In this document: positions 33,357 to 42,912 of the stretch, piece after piece
How positions within the stretch are numbered: position 1 is the first letter of the stretch
Layout of the letters: each line of letters opens with the position of its first letter
DNA from: Bacillus oleivorans
Lineage (GTDB): Bacteria > Bacillota > Bacilli > Bacillales > JC228
Direction: 5' to 3'
Assembly: GCF_900207585.1 (NCBI RefSeq)
Contig: NZ_OAOP01000008.1
Location: 124,001 to 188,000 of the forward strand
Length of the DNA stretch: 64,000 nucleotides
Translations under genes and position numbers: made by a program
The notes under the pieces: generated by a model
The model's database searches: none
The model's input: only the letters and a program-made list of their open reading frames with translations
Told to the model about the DNA's origin: nothing

Positions 33357-34232
33357 ATGAAGAACATATTTTTTGCATTTAGTCTTACTTTTTTAATGCT
33401 GGTTATGACTGCATGTTCGATAACAACATCAAACACTGACGGAGATTTATCCACGCTTGAACGAGCAAAGCAAGAAGGCAAGATCGTTGTTGGCTTCGCA
33501 GGCGAAAAGCCTTATGCATATGAGGATGAAAATGGCAATTTGACTGGAGAAGCGGTCGAAGTGGCCCGCGCGGTTTTCAAAGAAATGGGAATTGAAGAAA
33601 TGGAAGGAAAGTTAACGAAATTTAGTTCCCTAATAAGTGGTTTAAAAGCGGGACAATTTGATGTCATTACTGCGGGCATGTACATCACGCCGGAACGATG
33701 CGAGGAAGTTGCCTTTGGAGAACCGGAATACAGTATTGGTGAAGCTCTTGCTGTTCAAAAAGGAAATCCCTTTGATTTGCATAGCTATGAAGACATCGCC
33801 AACAATCCAGATGTCAAGGTAGGTGTCATGAACGGCGCCATCGAAATTGATTATTTAAAGGCGGTTGGTGTGAAGGAAAGCCAATTGGAAATTGTCCAGG
33901 ATATTCCTTCTAATATTACCGCGCTTGAATCGGGCCGTGTGGACGTCATCACTATGACAGGCCCAACATTGGAAGCCGCTCTCGAAACGGCGAATGCACA
34001 AAATATTGACCGGGTTGAAGACTTTGAACAGCCAATCGTTAATGGAGAAAGCATCCGCGGTTATGGAGCGGCAGCCTTCAAAAAGGGCGACGATGAGCTC
34101 CTTAATGCCTATAACGAAGAACTTAAAAAGCTGAAAGACTCAGGAGAGCTCTTGAACATAATTAGTGATTTCGGCTTTACAGAAGCTGATTTGCCAGGCG
34201 ATATGACAACAGAGCAGCTTTGTAAAAGATAG
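33357..34232 (+). CDS. ehuB: ectoine/hydroxyectoine ABC transporter substrate-binding protein EhuB
   Basis: This 291-residue family-3 binding lipoprotein has lipobox VMTACS (Cys about 20). The mature domain carries the EhuB-typical start LERAKQEGKIVVGFAGEKPYAYED and FDVITAGMYITPERCEEVAFGEP, then LGVM-like KVGVMNGAIE and the aromatic/ionic residues that form the ectoine pocket. It binds compatible solutes outside the cell for osmoprotection or feeding. The start follows GCAGGGGGTTGAATA. First gene of ehuBCDA, separated from ehuC by a hairpin that could let more binding protein be made. The family call is from recalled sequence similarity. Confidence 0.9.
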   Translation: MKNIFFAFSLTFLMLVMTACSITTSNTDGDLSTLERAKQEGKIVVGFAGEKPYAYEDENGNLTGEAVEVARAVFKEMGIEEMEGKLTKFSSLISGLKAGQFDVITAGMYITPERCEEVAFGEPEYSIGEALAVQKGNPFDLHSYEDIANNPDVKVGVMNGAIEIDYLKAVGVKESQLEIVQDIPSNITALESGRVDVITMTGPTLEAALETANAQNIDRVEDFEQPIVNGESIRGYGAAAFKKGDDELLNAYNEELKKLKDSGELLNIISDFGFTEADLPGDMTTEQLCKR

Positions 34233-34245
34233 TTTTGTAGATGCA

Positions 34246-34278
34246 AAGACAGGCGCTCTCAGGGAGGGCGCCTGTCTT
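34246..34278 (+). terminator. intra-operon hairpin between ehuB and ehuC
   Basis: A perfect 11-bp stem AAGACAGGCGC/GCGCCTGTCTT with a loop of 11 is followed by a pyrimidine run TCTTCT. It likely causes partial termination or mRNA processing, giving more binding-protein message than permease message. Confidence 0.7.
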
Positions 34279-34329
34279 CTTCTATTATAGGAAGAAAACA
34301 AAATAATAGATTGTAAGGAGTGATGAACC

Positions 34330-34992
34330 ATTAATATAAGCGCATATCTTGATATTTTACCGAAAATATTGCCAGGCTTAATCGTAACAATAGAAATTTT
34401 GATGGCATCGGCAATCCTGGCATTTTTCATCGCATTTGCCGCTGGACTGGGGCGTATTTCAAGATTTTCCATTGTCAGAAAAATAACTGTGATATATGTG
34501 GAACTATTCAGGGGCACGTCCTTGCTTGTTCAGCTATTTTGGATTTTTTTCGCCTTGCCGGCATTCGGCATTCAATTCTCTCCATTTTTGGCGGGAGTGG
34601 TTGCATTAGGGCTTAATTACGGAGCTTATGCATCTGAAATTGTCCGGGGTGCGATTTTGGCGATTCCCCATGGACAAACGGAGGCTTCTATTGCACTGAA
34701 TATGAGCCGCTGGCAGCGGTTAAGACTGATCATTCTGCCGCAGGCACTCCGCATTATGCTTCCCGGTTTTGGAAACATTTCGATCGAGTTATTAAAAGGA
34801 ACATCGCTCGTATCAATGATTACGCTCACAGATTTAACCTATAAAGGTTTGATTATTCAAAACACAAACATCAGTTATACCATGCCAGTATTTGTATTAC
34901 TGCTAGTATTATATTTTGTCATCGCGCTCCCGCTTATTTTCATAGCAAGGAAGTTGGAAAAGAATGCATCAAGAGGAGTGGTTAAAACATGA
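34330..34992 (+). CDS. ehuC: ectoine/hydroxyectoine ABC transporter permease EhuC
   Basis: This 220-residue His/Glu/Gln/Arg/opine-type permease has five membrane helices and the EAA loop GQTEASIALNMSRWQRLRLIILPQALRIMLP (about 127-157). The start is unusual. AAGGAG (34315-34320) lies 9 bases before ATT (34330), giving INISAYLDILPKILPGL, the N-terminus expected for EhuC. An in-frame TGA at 34324 bars anything upstream, and the first standard start, TTG at 34369, has no site and would cut into the first helix. Its stop overlaps the ehuD start by 4 bases. Confidence 0.85.
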   Translation: MNISAYLDILPKILPGLIVTIEILMASAILAFFIAFAAGLGRISRFSIVRKITVIYVELFRGTSLLVQLFWIFFALPAFGIQFSPFLAGVVALGLNYGAYASEIVRGAILAIPHGQTEASIALNMSRWQRLRLIILPQALRIMLPGFGNISIELLKGTSLVSMITLTDLTYKGLIIQNTNISYTMPVFVLLLVLYFVIALPLIFIARKLEKNASRGVVKT

Positions 34993-35714
34993 CTTGGGAT
35001 TGGAATTTTGCTATACAAATTTTCCCCGAAATCGCAGGAGCCATCTGGCTCGTAATTGGCATTACGTTTGGTGCATACATCGTTTCTTTGGTTCTCGGTC
35101 TCGTTCTTACCTTTGCGAGAAGATCGAATTTCAAACCGCTATCCTTAATCACTTATTGCTTTATAGAGTTTGTCAGAAGCACGCCTCCTTTAGTTCAGCT
35201 GTTCTTTGTCTTTTTTGCGTTACCGTCCATCGGAATTTCTCTGGATAAATATACGGCGGGAATTTTGACGTTAGGAATTCATTACAGTACTTATCTTTCT
35301 GAAGTGTACCGCTCCGGAATAGACTCGATACCAAAAGGACAATGGGAAGCGGCCAAAGCACTGAACTTTACGAAGATGCAAACATGGTCAAGGGTGATTC
35401 TTCCACAGGCCATCCCGCCAGTTATTCCGATGATGGGCAACTATTTGCTCGTGCTCTTTAAAGAAACTCCCCTTTTAATGGCAATCGGTGTCGGCGAATT
35501 TTTGCAAAAAGCGCAATTAATAGGAGCCGAGTATTTTAAATATCTAGAACCGATTACAATTACTGGGATTTTATTTTTATTGTTAAGTTATCCATCAGCA
35601 GTTTTGATTAACAAACTTGAAAAGAGATCAAAGCTTGCGTTCAAGTCAAAAAGATTGGAAAGGGTGAAAACATTTGGCGATCGCGGAACGGGAATTCATG
35701 AAAAAACATCCTGA
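34989..35714 (+). CDS. ehuD: ectoine/hydroxyectoine ABC transporter permease EhuD
   Basis: This 241-residue partner permease has five or so hydrophobic helices. Its EAA loop is [31 protein letters not shown] (about 118-148). It begins at ATGA overlapping the end of ehuC, so the two permeases are translationally coupled. A basic tail ([14 protein letters not shown]) ends after the ehuA start, giving a 41-base overlap. It forms the channel with EhuC and is energised by EhuA. Confidence 0.9.
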   Translation: MTWDWNFAIQIFPEIAGAIWLVIGITFGAYIVSLVLGLVLTFARRSNFKPLSLITYCFIEFVRSTPPLVQLFFVFFALPSIGISLDKYTAGILTLGIHYSTYLSEVYRSGIDSIPKGQWEAAKALNFTKMQTWSRVILPQAIPPVIPMMGNYLLVLFKETPLLMAIGVGEFLQKAQLIGAEYFKYLEPITITGILFLLLSYPSAVLINKLEKRSKLAFKSKRLERVKTFGDRGTGIHEKTS

Positions 35715-36495
35715 GAAAAATATAGGCAACCCATTAGTACGATATGATAATGTAACGAAAAAATTTGGTAATACCCAAGTTTTAAAAGGGTTGAATTTAG
35801 ACATTAAACCTGGTGAAAAAGTAGCGCTGATCGGTCCAAGCGGATCAGGAAAAACCACCATTATCCGAATGCTGATGACTCTGGAAAAACCAACATCTGG
35901 AGTAATTAAGATAGGTGAAGAACTGCTTTGGCACAAAGTAGTGAACGGGAAGCTTGTTGAGGCCGATGAAAAACATTTGCGAAAAATGCGGTCAGACATT
36001 GGGATGGTCTTTCAGCACTTTAATCTCTTTCCCCATATGACTATTTTAAGAAACGTAACAGAGGCACCGATCCATGTACTTGGTCTTTCCAAAGAGGAAG
36101 CCCGTGAAAGAGCGGTTGACATGCTGACAAAAGTCGGGCTTGGTGAAAAACTCGATGCTTATCCGGAACAGCTCTCAGGCGGCCAAAAACAGCGGGTTGC
36201 GATTGCCCGGGCTGTTGTCATGCAGCCGAAGATTATGTTATTTGACGAAGTCACTTCAGCCCTTGACCCTGAACTAGTAGGCGAAGTTCTGCAGGTGATC
36301 AAGGAGCTCGCACAGGAAACGGACATGGCAATGGTCCTCGTCACTCATGAAATGGATTTTGCGCGTGACGTTGCAGACAGAGTTGTCTTCTTAAATAATG
36401 GGCAAATCGAAGAAGAAGGCAGTCCGGAAGAAATCTTTGGCAGCCCGAAAAGTGAAAGACTTCAGGCGTTTTTGAGCCGATTCTTAAAATCATAG
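35674..36495 (+). CDS. ehuA: ectoine/hydroxyectoine ABC transporter ATP-binding protein EhuA
   Basis: This 273-residue amino-acid-type ATPase shows Walker [10 protein letters not shown] (about 52-60), Q-loop [10 protein letters not shown] (about 110), signature [14 protein letters not shown] (about 166-179), Walker [13 protein letters not shown] (about 188) and switch His in VLVTHEM. TTG at 35674 is taken because GAAAGGGTG lies 6 bases upstream; ATG at 35698 is an alternative. Last gene of the importer; the second dispersed repeat and a terminator follow 18 bases later. Confidence 0.92.
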   Translation: MAIAEREFMKKHPEKNIGNPLVRYDNVTKKFGNTQVLKGLNLDIKPGEKVALIGPSGSGKTTIIRMLMTLEKPTSGVIKIGEELLWHKVVNGKLVEADEKHLRKMRSDIGMVFQHFNLFPHMTILRNVTEAPIHVLGLSKEEARERAVDMLTKVGLGEKLDAYPEQLSGGQKQRVAIARAVVMQPKIMLFDEVTSALDPELVGEVLQVIKELAQETDMAMVLVTHEMDFARDVADRVVFLNNGQIEEEGSPEEIFGSPKSERLQAFLSRFLKS

Positions 36496-36513
36496 TTTTG
36501 TAGACCAAAATGA

Positions 36514-36540
36514 AACACAAGAACCGTCCCCTTGTTTCAC
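36514..36540 (+). repeat. dispersed GAACCGTCCC repeat, copy 2
   Basis: A 27-bp copy of 33154-33180 with one mismatch. With the preceding TG it also forms an inverted repeat TGAAAC...GTTTCA around AACCGTCCC. It closes the ehu segment on its right, so the importer is bracketed by direct copies 3.4 kb apart. Confidence 0.88.
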
Positions 36541-36572
36541 AAAAAGGTCAGGCGAGAGCCTGACCTTTTTTT
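36541..36572. terminator. bidirectional terminator
   Basis: A perfect 13-bp stem AAAAAGGTCAGGC with complement, tetraloop GAGA and T runs on both strands. It separates ehuA (plus) from the convergent TRAP permease gene. Confidence 0.95.
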
Positions 36573-38577
36573 AGGCTTCAACTGATGCTTTTTGACTGGA
36601 GCCTTTATCTTTATTAAATACTAATTGAACGGCAACTAGAACGATGAACATTCCTAAACCAATATAATCTGAATACTTTTCTGGATAAATTAATAATAGG
36701 CCGGTTAGAACACTTATGATTCTGACAATCCAATTTAATTTTTGATACCAGAATCCGATTAATCCTGCACCGATTGCGATCATCCCGGTAATGGCTGTAA
36801 ATATAATCCATACAATTTGTAAAACGGTCGCATCAATCATCAATAATTGTGGCTGATAGATGAACATATATGGAATGATGAATGCTGCGATCGCCAGTTT
36901 AGAAGCATTGACACCTGTTTTAATAGGTTCCCCGCCGGATATTCCGCTCGCAGCAAAGGCAGCTAATGCTACAGGAGGTGTAATATCCGCAACTATACCA
37001 AAATAGAAAACAAACATATGGGCTGCCAGTACAGGGATCGCCACTTCAAGCTGACTATTCAGTGCCAGAATAGCTGGTAAAGCAATGGTTGACGTGATGA
37101 TATAATTAGCTGTGGTTGGAGCACCCATACCTAAGATAATGGATGCAATCATTGTAAAGAATAACGTTAGGAATAAGATTACATTTGGATTATCTGCCAT
37201 AGAAGCCGCTAAGCTTACTAGACTATTCCCCAATTTAAGACCTAATCCCGTTTTCGTTACTACACCTACGATTATACCGGCACAGGCTGTTGCAGCAGCT
37301 ACCCCTAATGCTGTACGGGCACCATCAACTAACGCTGCAATAAACTTAGGTGGGGTAATTCTCGTATCTTTTCTAAATAAACTAACTAAGATCGTTATCC
37401 CAATTCCATATAAAGCCGTCCGCTCAATACTAACACCTATAAATAGGAACCAAATAATGGCTAAAATTGGGGTTAATAAATACAGCTTTTTGAATATCTC
37501 TTTTTTATTCGGTATTTCTTCTTTTGGTAATCCCAATAAACCGGTACGTTTTGCTTCAAAGTGGGTCATAATCCAAATTCCCGAAAAATAAAGAAGCGCA
37601 GGTATTGTCGCGGCCTTAGCGATTTCCCAATATCCAACTCCAGCAAACTCAATCATAAGGAATGCCGCAGCACCCATAATCGGAGGCATAATTTGTCCCC
37701 CAGTGGAAGCAGCCGCTTCGACAGCTCCTGCGAATTCCTTACGATACCCCATTCGTTTCATTAATGGAATCGTATATGAACCCGTTGTCACAACATTTGC
37801 TACTGAGCTTCCAGATATTGTACCTTGAAGCGCACTTGAGAAAATCGCCACTTTAGCAGGTCCCCCAATGCGGCGTCCAGCTATCGTAATCGCTAAATCA
37901 TTGAAATAGTTTCCGACTCCTGTTTGGACAAGGAACGATCCAAATAGTAAGAATAGGAATATATAAGTAGAGGATACCTGTAAAGGAGTACCTAAAATAC
38001 CCTCAGTTGTAAAAAACATCGTTTTAATTAATTGGTTTAAATCTAATCCCCGATGAGCCAGCATCCCTGGCATCGATTGGCCAAATATCGCATAAATGAG
38101 GAAGATTGATGCGATAATCGTAATTGGTAAACCTACTGCACGTCTTGTTGCTTCCAATACGAGTAAGATCGCCAATCCGCCGACAATCATTTGCGCTGTG
38201 TCGATTTGACCAATTTGCTGGACAAGCGTTTTATAGAACAATGGCCAATAAGCACTGACAGCAATTGCAATTAATGCCAATACATAATCATACCAGGCAA
38301 TCTTTCGTTTATTCCCTTTTCTTCTCGCCGGAAATAGCAGAAAGATAAGTGCTAACGCAAACCCTAAGTGAACGGTTCTTTGAATATAGGCAGTTAATTG
38401 CCCGAAATAACCTGTATACAGCTGAAACAGAGAAAACGCAATTAAACCAAAAAACACGACTTTCGCTGCGATTCCTGTCAGTCTGCGAGTATTGGATTCT
38501 GCATCATATTTCTGTAATAATTCTTCCTGTTGCTCTTTTGTAATTTCACTCATGTTTTCACTCATGTTTTCACTCAT
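36571..38577 (-). CDS. TRAP transporter fused permease (4TM/12TM, TAXI system)
   Basis: This 668-residue fused small-plus-large TRAP permease carries both membrane subunits in one chain: about four helices to residue 200, then the DctM-like part with GSVVANVVTTGSYTIPLMKRMGYRKEFAGAVEAAASTGGQIMPP (about 255-298) and MGAPTTANYI. It uses an ion gradient with a TAXI binding protein, encoded at 39255. The protein opens with a threefold MSEN repeat from a 12-base tandem repeat (38546-38577), preceded by GGAGTG. It overlaps the DUF1850 stop by 8 bases. The substrate is unknown. Confidence 0.93.
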   Translation of the reverse strand: MSENMSENMSEITKEQQEELLQKYDAESNTRRLTGIAAKVVFFGLIAFSLFQLYTGYFGQLTAYIQRTVHLGFALALIFLLFPARRKGNKRKIAWYDYVLALIAIAVSAYWPLFYKTLVQQIGQIDTAQMIVGGLAILLVLEATRRAVGLPITIIASIFLIYAIFGQSMPGMLAHRGLDLNQLIKTMFFTTEGILGTPLQVSSTYIFLFLLFGSFLVQTGVGNYFNDLAITIAGRRIGGPAKVAIFSSALQGTISGSSVANVVTTGSYTIPLMKRMGYRKEFAGAVEAAASTGGQIMPPIMGAAAFLMIEFAGVGYWEIAKAATIPALLYFSGIWIMTHFEAKRTGLLGLPKEEIPNKKEIFKKLYLLTPILAIIWFLFIGVSIERTALYGIGITILVSLFRKDTRITPPKFIAALVDGARTALGVAAATACAGIIVGVVTKTGLGLKLGNSLVSLAASMADNPNVILFLTLFFTMIASIILGMGAPTTANYIITSTIALPAILALNSQLEVAIPVLAAHMFVFYFGIVADITPPVALAAFAASGISGGEPIKTGVNASKLAIAAFIIPYMFIYQPQLLMIDATVLQIVWIIFTAITGMIAIGAGLIGFWYQKLNWIVRIISVLTGLLLIYPEKYSDYIGLGMFIVLVAVQLVFNKDKGSSQKASVEA

Positions 38578-39106
38578 GGATTTTCACTCCTTTCAAATAC
38601 TGCCATAGGGATAATTGATCGACTTTTACTGTATACCATGCGCCAGGTTCGAAATAATCATTGAACTCGACCATGTGTTCATCACTTTCTCCCCATACAA
38701 GCCGATGTTCCGAAACCGTTTTTCCATTTCGAATATTCATAGCCGGGAATACCGTATCTATCCCTTTTATATGATACTTCCCATCTTCATATACAAACGT
38801 TTCCCCTTCCCCTGCGTTAGAAGGCATCCCTATTCCAAAATGTTCGTAAACGATTTCATACTGATTAATTTCATGATTCTCTATAACCTTATATTTTTCT
38901 GCTACATCGGTTAAATGAATCGAATGCTTCCAAATAATCTGAAAGGTATCTCCCTGATTGATCGGGAGATAGGCTTGAATTTTCTCTGTGTTTTCTTTAT
39001 AGAATACTAGGGCTGTCCGGAAAGGAACGACAAGGACAAAGAATAGGATAAAAGCTATGAGGGGGATAATGATGAGCAGTTTTTTTCTTATTATGTGTTT
39101 CATCAT
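38570..39106 (-). CDS. DUF1850 protein of the TRAP-TAXI operon
   Basis: This 178-residue protein has an N-terminal membrane helix (about 8-28) and an outer domain. DUF1850 marks include FQIIWKHSIHLTDVAEKYKV, a GMPSNAGEGETF loop and the C-terminal LVWGES..EFNDYFEPGAWYTV. ATG at 39106 is chosen because GCAGGTGG lies 6 bases upstream. DUF1850 genes commonly sit between TAXI binding proteins and fused TRAP permeases, which suggests an accessory subunit. An imperfect hairpin (39186-39219) separates it from the TAXI gene. Confidence 0.85.
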   Translation of the reverse strand: MMKHIIRKKLLIIIPLIAFILFFVLVVPFRTALVFYKENTEKIQAYLPINQGDTFQIIWKHSIHLTDVAEKYKVIENHEINQYEIVYEHFGIGMPSNAGEGETFVYEDGKYHIKGIDTVFPAMNIRNGKTVSEHRLVWGESDEHMVEFNDYFEPGAWYTVKVDQLSLWQYLKGVKIHE

Positions 39107-39254
39107 ATTTTCCACCTGCATTATCTAACAGAAATGAATGGGTAATTATCCATAAAATACAATTACCCCTTTAAAAGAAGGATGACCGGCTATCAGCCTA
39201 ATAATAGGACTACAGCCGGCCCATAAAATACTTACTAACGCAGACTACACTTTT

Positions 39255-40247
39255 CTACTCTAAAATTCCAGCCTCTTTGAAATATTTCTCAGCACCTGGA
39301 TGCAGGTCAATTCCAACTCCGTTAAGTGCTGATTCTTTCTTAATAAACTCACCTTTAGCATGTGAGATTTTATCTGTATTTTCATAGATTGCTTTAGTAA
39401 TATCATAGACGACATCTTCAGAAAGACTGTCAGTTACAACTAGCATGGCTAGAACTGCTACTGTTGTTACATCCTCTTCTAGTCCATACGTGCCAGCTGG
39501 AATAACATCTTTTGCATAGTACGGGAATTCTGCAACTAATTCTTCAATTTTATCTTCCGCAATAGGAACGATTTTCACATCTACTGTTGCTGACAGACCT
39601 TCGACAGCTCCAGTTGGTGTTCCGGCTGTAATAAAGGCAGCATCGATTGTACCGTCTTGAATTCCGCCAGTTGATTCGCCGAAATCAAGATTTTGCGCTT
39701 CGATATCGTCTTCTATTGACAAACCGTGTGCTTCCAGAATTTGTTCAGCATTGACATAAGTACCGGAACCAGGCGCACCTACTGAAACAGTTTTTCCTTT
39801 CAAATCCTCAACAGATTCGATTCCAGAATCTGCAGATGTTACGATTTGAATTGTCTCAGGGTATAGTGAGCCAATTGCTAGTACATTATCAATTGCTTTG
39901 CCTTCGAAAGAGTTGATCCCTTCAATGGCATTGGAAGCAACATCCGTTTGTGTAAATGCAAGCTCAGCATCGCCTGCAGCTAATGCAGCCATGTTGTCAG
40001 CAGATGCATTTGAAGAGTTTGCCGTTGTTTCAATCCCAGTTTCATCCGTAATAATTTTTGATAATTCTCCACCAAGCGGATAGTATGTTCCGCTGGTTCC
40101 ACCAGTTAGCATGCTTAGGAATTGAGGTTTTTCAGCTCCATCTCCATCTCCGGATCCGCCGTTTCCTCCTGAAGACCCGCACGCTGCTAAAAATAAAGAA
40201 ACAGTTAATAGCATCACGAATGATAGCAATACGTTCTTTCTTTTCAC
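39255..40247 (-). CDS. TAXI-family TRAP transporter substrate-binding lipoprotein
   Basis: This 330-residue lipoprotein has a signal LFLAACGSSG (Cys about 23) and a Gly/Asp linker. The mature TAXI domain has the family start FLSMLTGGTSGTYYPLGGELSKII, LAFTQTDVASNAIEG, VSVGAPGSGTYVNAEQIL and DFGESTGGIQDGTIDAAFI. TAXI proteins bind dicarboxylates or related acids for the fused TRAP permease. It is the first gene of the three-gene TAXI-DUF1850-TRAP operon and begins 172 bases after the YutG gene on the same strand. Confidence 0.93.
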   Translation of the reverse strand: MKRKNVLLSFVMLLTVSLFLAACGSSGGNGGSGDGDGAEKPQFLSMLTGGTSGTYYPLGGELSKIITDETGIETTANSSNASADNMAALAAGDAELAFTQTDVASNAIEGINSFEGKAIDNVLAIGSLYPETIQIVTSADSGIESVEDLKGKTVSVGAPGSGTYVNAEQILEAHGLSIEDDIEAQNLDFGESTGGIQDGTIDAAFITAGTPTGAVEGLSATVDVKIVPIAEDKIEELVAEFPYYAKDVIPAGTYGLEEDVTTVAVLAMLVVTDSLSEDVVYDITKAIYENTDKISHAKGEFIKKESALNGVGIDLHPGAEKYFKEAGILE

Positions 40248-40419
40248 TTGGAATTCCCCCTTGTAAATGTTTTGTAAAGCTACGAATATTTTAACTATTA
40301 ATCTCTATACCTGTCAAACTCATCTAGTAAAAAAGTCTCTTTATTGTTGCTTGCACAACATTTTTTAATTAATTCTGCCAGGACAAAAATCAATTTTAAA
40401 TACTATATTACAATACTTG

Positions 40420-40977
40420 TTAACCAATCAATTCTTCTTCTTGAAGCTTTCTTTTTTCCTGTTCTGTAAGTGCCTCTTCCTCATCACGTAATTTATGGGC
40501 AAGGCGTGATGATGCATTCGCTGCAATACTGGCTACCATGTCATCTAAAAAGGTATGGACGCCATTTCCATTTTTAGTATCCAGCTCTTTAATAATTCCG
40601 ATTTTATTTTTGTCCAGATGGCCAAAGGTAGTAACAGCTATACTTCCGTATCCGAGAGAAGCTCCGAGTGCAATTGTTTCATCCACACCAAATAAACCCT
40701 CATCCGCCGCTACTATCGATTGCAAAGGTTCTGATAGCATTCCTTTTTCGGCTAACTGATCTAACTCTACTCCAACAAGGATTGCATGCTGAATTTCTCT
40801 TTTCTTGAGAACCATTTCAACACTATCTACACATTCATTCATTGATAGTGCTGGGTAGTATGGAGCTTGCATTTCATATACAATTGTGGCAATGGCTTCA
40901 ATGGTGACTCCGCGTTCTTCTAATTTCTGACGTGCTGCTTTTGTAATTTCCTGACTATGTACTCTCCCTTTTCCCAT
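40420..40977 (-). CDS. phosphatidylglycerophosphatase A family protein (YutG-like)
   Basis: This 185-residue PgpA-family protein of the Gram-positive YutG type has conserved stretches PALSMNECVDSVEMVLKKRE, DEGLFGVDETIALGASLGYGSIA and NGVHTFLDDMVASIAANASSRLAH. Its C-terminal helix is Glu/Lys-rich. PgpA enzymes remove the phosphate from phosphatidylglycerophosphate, but activity of this shorter soluble form is not certain. It is preceded by a divergent yjcH gene and followed by the TAXI operon. Confidence 0.85.
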   Translation of the reverse strand: MGKGRVHSQEITKAARQKLEERGVTIEAIATIVYEMQAPYYPALSMNECVDSVEMVLKKREIQHAILVGVELDQLAEKGMLSEPLQSIVAADEGLFGVDETIALGASLGYGSIAVTTFGHLDKNKIGIIKELDTKNGNGVHTFLDDMVASIAANASSRLAHKLRDEEEALTEQEKRKLQEEELIG

Positions 40978-41092
40978 GACAGTTTCTCCCTTCCATTTTT
41001 AACATTTTCCCTGTAATCGCTGGCCAGAATAAAGTATTATAAAAACCGTAAGATATATTTTAAGTAGACTGTTTGAATTGGAGGACGAATCA

Positions 41093-41836
41093 ATGGGGAC
41101 AAACCAAGGAACAATAGAGGATTACAGTCTTTTTAGCCAAGAATTACAAGAAGAAATTCCTTTGCTGATTTATAAACCTTCTCACTTTTCAACACTTTAT
41201 AAATATTCAGTTCTTATTGTACAGGATGGAAAAGACTATTTTCAAATGGGAAGGATCGGAAGAACAGCTGACCTCTTATATACTGAGGGAAAAATAGAAA
41301 ACTTAATTATTGTTGGAATTCCGTATCGGAATGTTGAGGACCGCAGAACAAAATATCATCCCAACGGTGGAAAACAACAGAGCTATATTAGATTTTTAGC
41401 GCATGAATTAGTACCTTTTATAGACAATCATTTTCCAACTTACCAGGTTGGGTCTGGAAGAGCACTTGGCGGAGATTCTTTAGGCGCAACCGTGTCACTG
41501 ATGGCAGCCCTTAAATATCCGAATATTTTTGGTAAGATGCTGTTACATTCCCCTTATGTTGATGAAAAAGTATTCAATGTTGTAGAAAATTTCGATCAGC
41601 CCCACTTAGTCAATCTTTACCATGTGATTGGAAAACAAGAAACTGAGGTAAAAATGACGAATGGGGAAATCATGGATTTCTTACAGACTAATCGTGAGCT
41701 TCATGATTTAATTGAAGCAAAGGCAATTCAAAATTTTTATGATGAATTTGATGGAAATCATACATGGAAGTATTGGCAGCCCGATTTAAAAAGAGCCTTA
41801 CAAATAATGTTCGCAAAACATGAAACAGCAGGCTAA
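41093..41836 (+). CDS. yjcH: alpha/beta-hydrolase esterase (YjcH-like)
   Basis: This 247-residue esterase of the putative esterase/enterochelin esterase fold has a nucleophile elbow GGDSLGAT (about 123-130) and a late His in EFDGNHTWKYW (about 228). ATG at 41093 is chosen since TTGGAGGACGAATCA precedes it. It lies upstream of yjcG and yjcF as the mirror of the B. subtilis order, all plus strand. Substrate unknown. Confidence 0.87.
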   Translation: MGTNQGTIEDYSLFSQELQEEIPLLIYKPSHFSTLYKYSVLIVQDGKDYFQMGRIGRTADLLYTEGKIENLIIVGIPYRNVEDRRTKYHPNGGKQQSYIRFLAHELVPFIDNHFPTYQVGSGRALGGDSLGATVSLMAALKYPNIFGKMLLHSPYVDEKVFNVVENFDQPHLVNLYHVIGKQETEVKMTNGEIMDFLQTNRELHDLIEAKAIQNFYDEFDGNHTWKYWQPDLKRALQIMFAKHETAG

Positions 41837-41967
41837 ACATAAGAAGTATTGTCTATATCTTACTGTTTTGTTTTTTGTTATAATGGGAGGAAGACACACT
41901 GCGGAAGACCTATTACTTACCATGTGGTAATTCAGCCATAAAAGGAAAAAATAAGGGAGGTTTTTTT

Positions 41968-42483
41968 ATGAAATACGGTATTGTCATTTTCCCATCAAAA
42001 AAACTGCAGGATTTTGCTAATTCCTATCGGAAGCGCTATGACCCGCACTATGCACTGATTCCGCCACATTTGACTCTTAAAAACGCATTTGAAGCGGATG
42101 ATGAAAAAGTAAAAGAAATCTCAGAAAAGTTAGAAGAACTCTCCAATCAGTATGAACCGTTTCCTTTAAAGATCAATAAAGTCAGCTCTTTTCAGCCTGT
42201 AAATAATGTTATTTATCTGAAGTGTGAACCGAATGATACCCTTACTGGCCTCCATAATGATTTACATACAAATTTTTTTGGACCGGAAGCTGAATATGCT
42301 TTTGTTCCACATATTACAATCGGTCAAAAATTATCTGATGCCGAGCACTCAGATGTGTATAGTGCGATAAGAATGCTGGATGTTAAATTTGAAGAAACTG
42401 TTGACCGTTTTCATCTGTTGTATCAGCTGGAAAATGGTTCGTGGACTGTATACGAAACATTCAGATTAGGGAGAGAAGAATAA
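41968..42483 (+). CDS. yjcG: 2H phosphoesterase family protein YjcG (2'-5' RNA ligase-like)
   Basis: This 171-residue 2H phosphoesterase has two His-x-Thr motifs, [10 protein letters not shown] (about 31-40) and PHITIGQKL (about 113-121), which form the catalytic pair. The length matches B. subtilis YjcG. Start after AAGGGAGGTTTTTTT. A TATAAT at 41878-41883 suggests its own promoter. It is followed by yjcF after one base, so the two are coupled. Natural substrate unknown. Confidence 0.92.
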   Translation: MKYGIVIFPSKKLQDFANSYRKRYDPHYALIPPHLTLKNAFEADDEKVKEISEKLEELSNQYEPFPLKINKVSSFQPVNNVIYLKCEPNDTLTGLHNDLHTNFFGPEAEYAFVPHITIGQKLSDAEHSDVYSAIRMLDVKFEETVDRFHLLYQLENGSWTVYETFRLGREE

Positions 42484-42484
42484 A

Positions 42485-42907
42485 GTGGAAGTAAGGACTG
42501 TTAAGACAACTGAAGAATTACAAGATGCATTTACGATCAGAAAGAAAGTATTTGTTGAAGAACAAGGAGTTCCCATCGAAGAAGAAATTGATCAATTTGA
42601 TGATACGGCAACCCATTTCGTCCTGTACCATAACCACTCTCCAGCAGGTGCAGGCCGTTTCCGGATTTTAGACGGGATAGGAAAAGTCGAACGGATTTGC
42701 GTTGATTCCTCCTTACGCGGACTTGGCGGCGGAAAAGCGATTATGAGCAAAATTGAGGACTATGCAAAAGAACAAGGGATTACTGCATTAAAACTTAATG
42801 CACAAACACATGCCATCCCTTTCTACGAGTCACTTGGGTATAATGTAGATTCTGATGAATTTATGGATGCAGGGATTCCGCATAAAACCATGAAAAAATA
42901 CATTTAA
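42485..42907 (+). CDS. yjcF: GNAT family N-acetyltransferase YjcF
   Basis: This 140-residue single-domain GNAT has the ElaA/YjcF-type front VRTVKTTEELQDAFTIRKKVFVEEQGVP and acetyl-CoA loop ERICVDSSLRGLGGGKAIMSK (about 68-88). GTG at 42485 follows GGGAGAGAAG. It is translationally coupled to yjcG. The target is unknown. A terminator follows. Confidence 0.92.
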   Translation: MEVRTVKTTEELQDAFTIRKKVFVEEQGVPIEEEIDQFDDTATHFVLYHNHSPAGAGRFRILDGIGKVERICVDSSLRGLGGGKAIMSKIEDYAKEQGITALKLNAQTHAIPFYESLGYNVDSDEFMDAGIPHKTMKKYI

Positions 42908-42912
42908 CGAAT

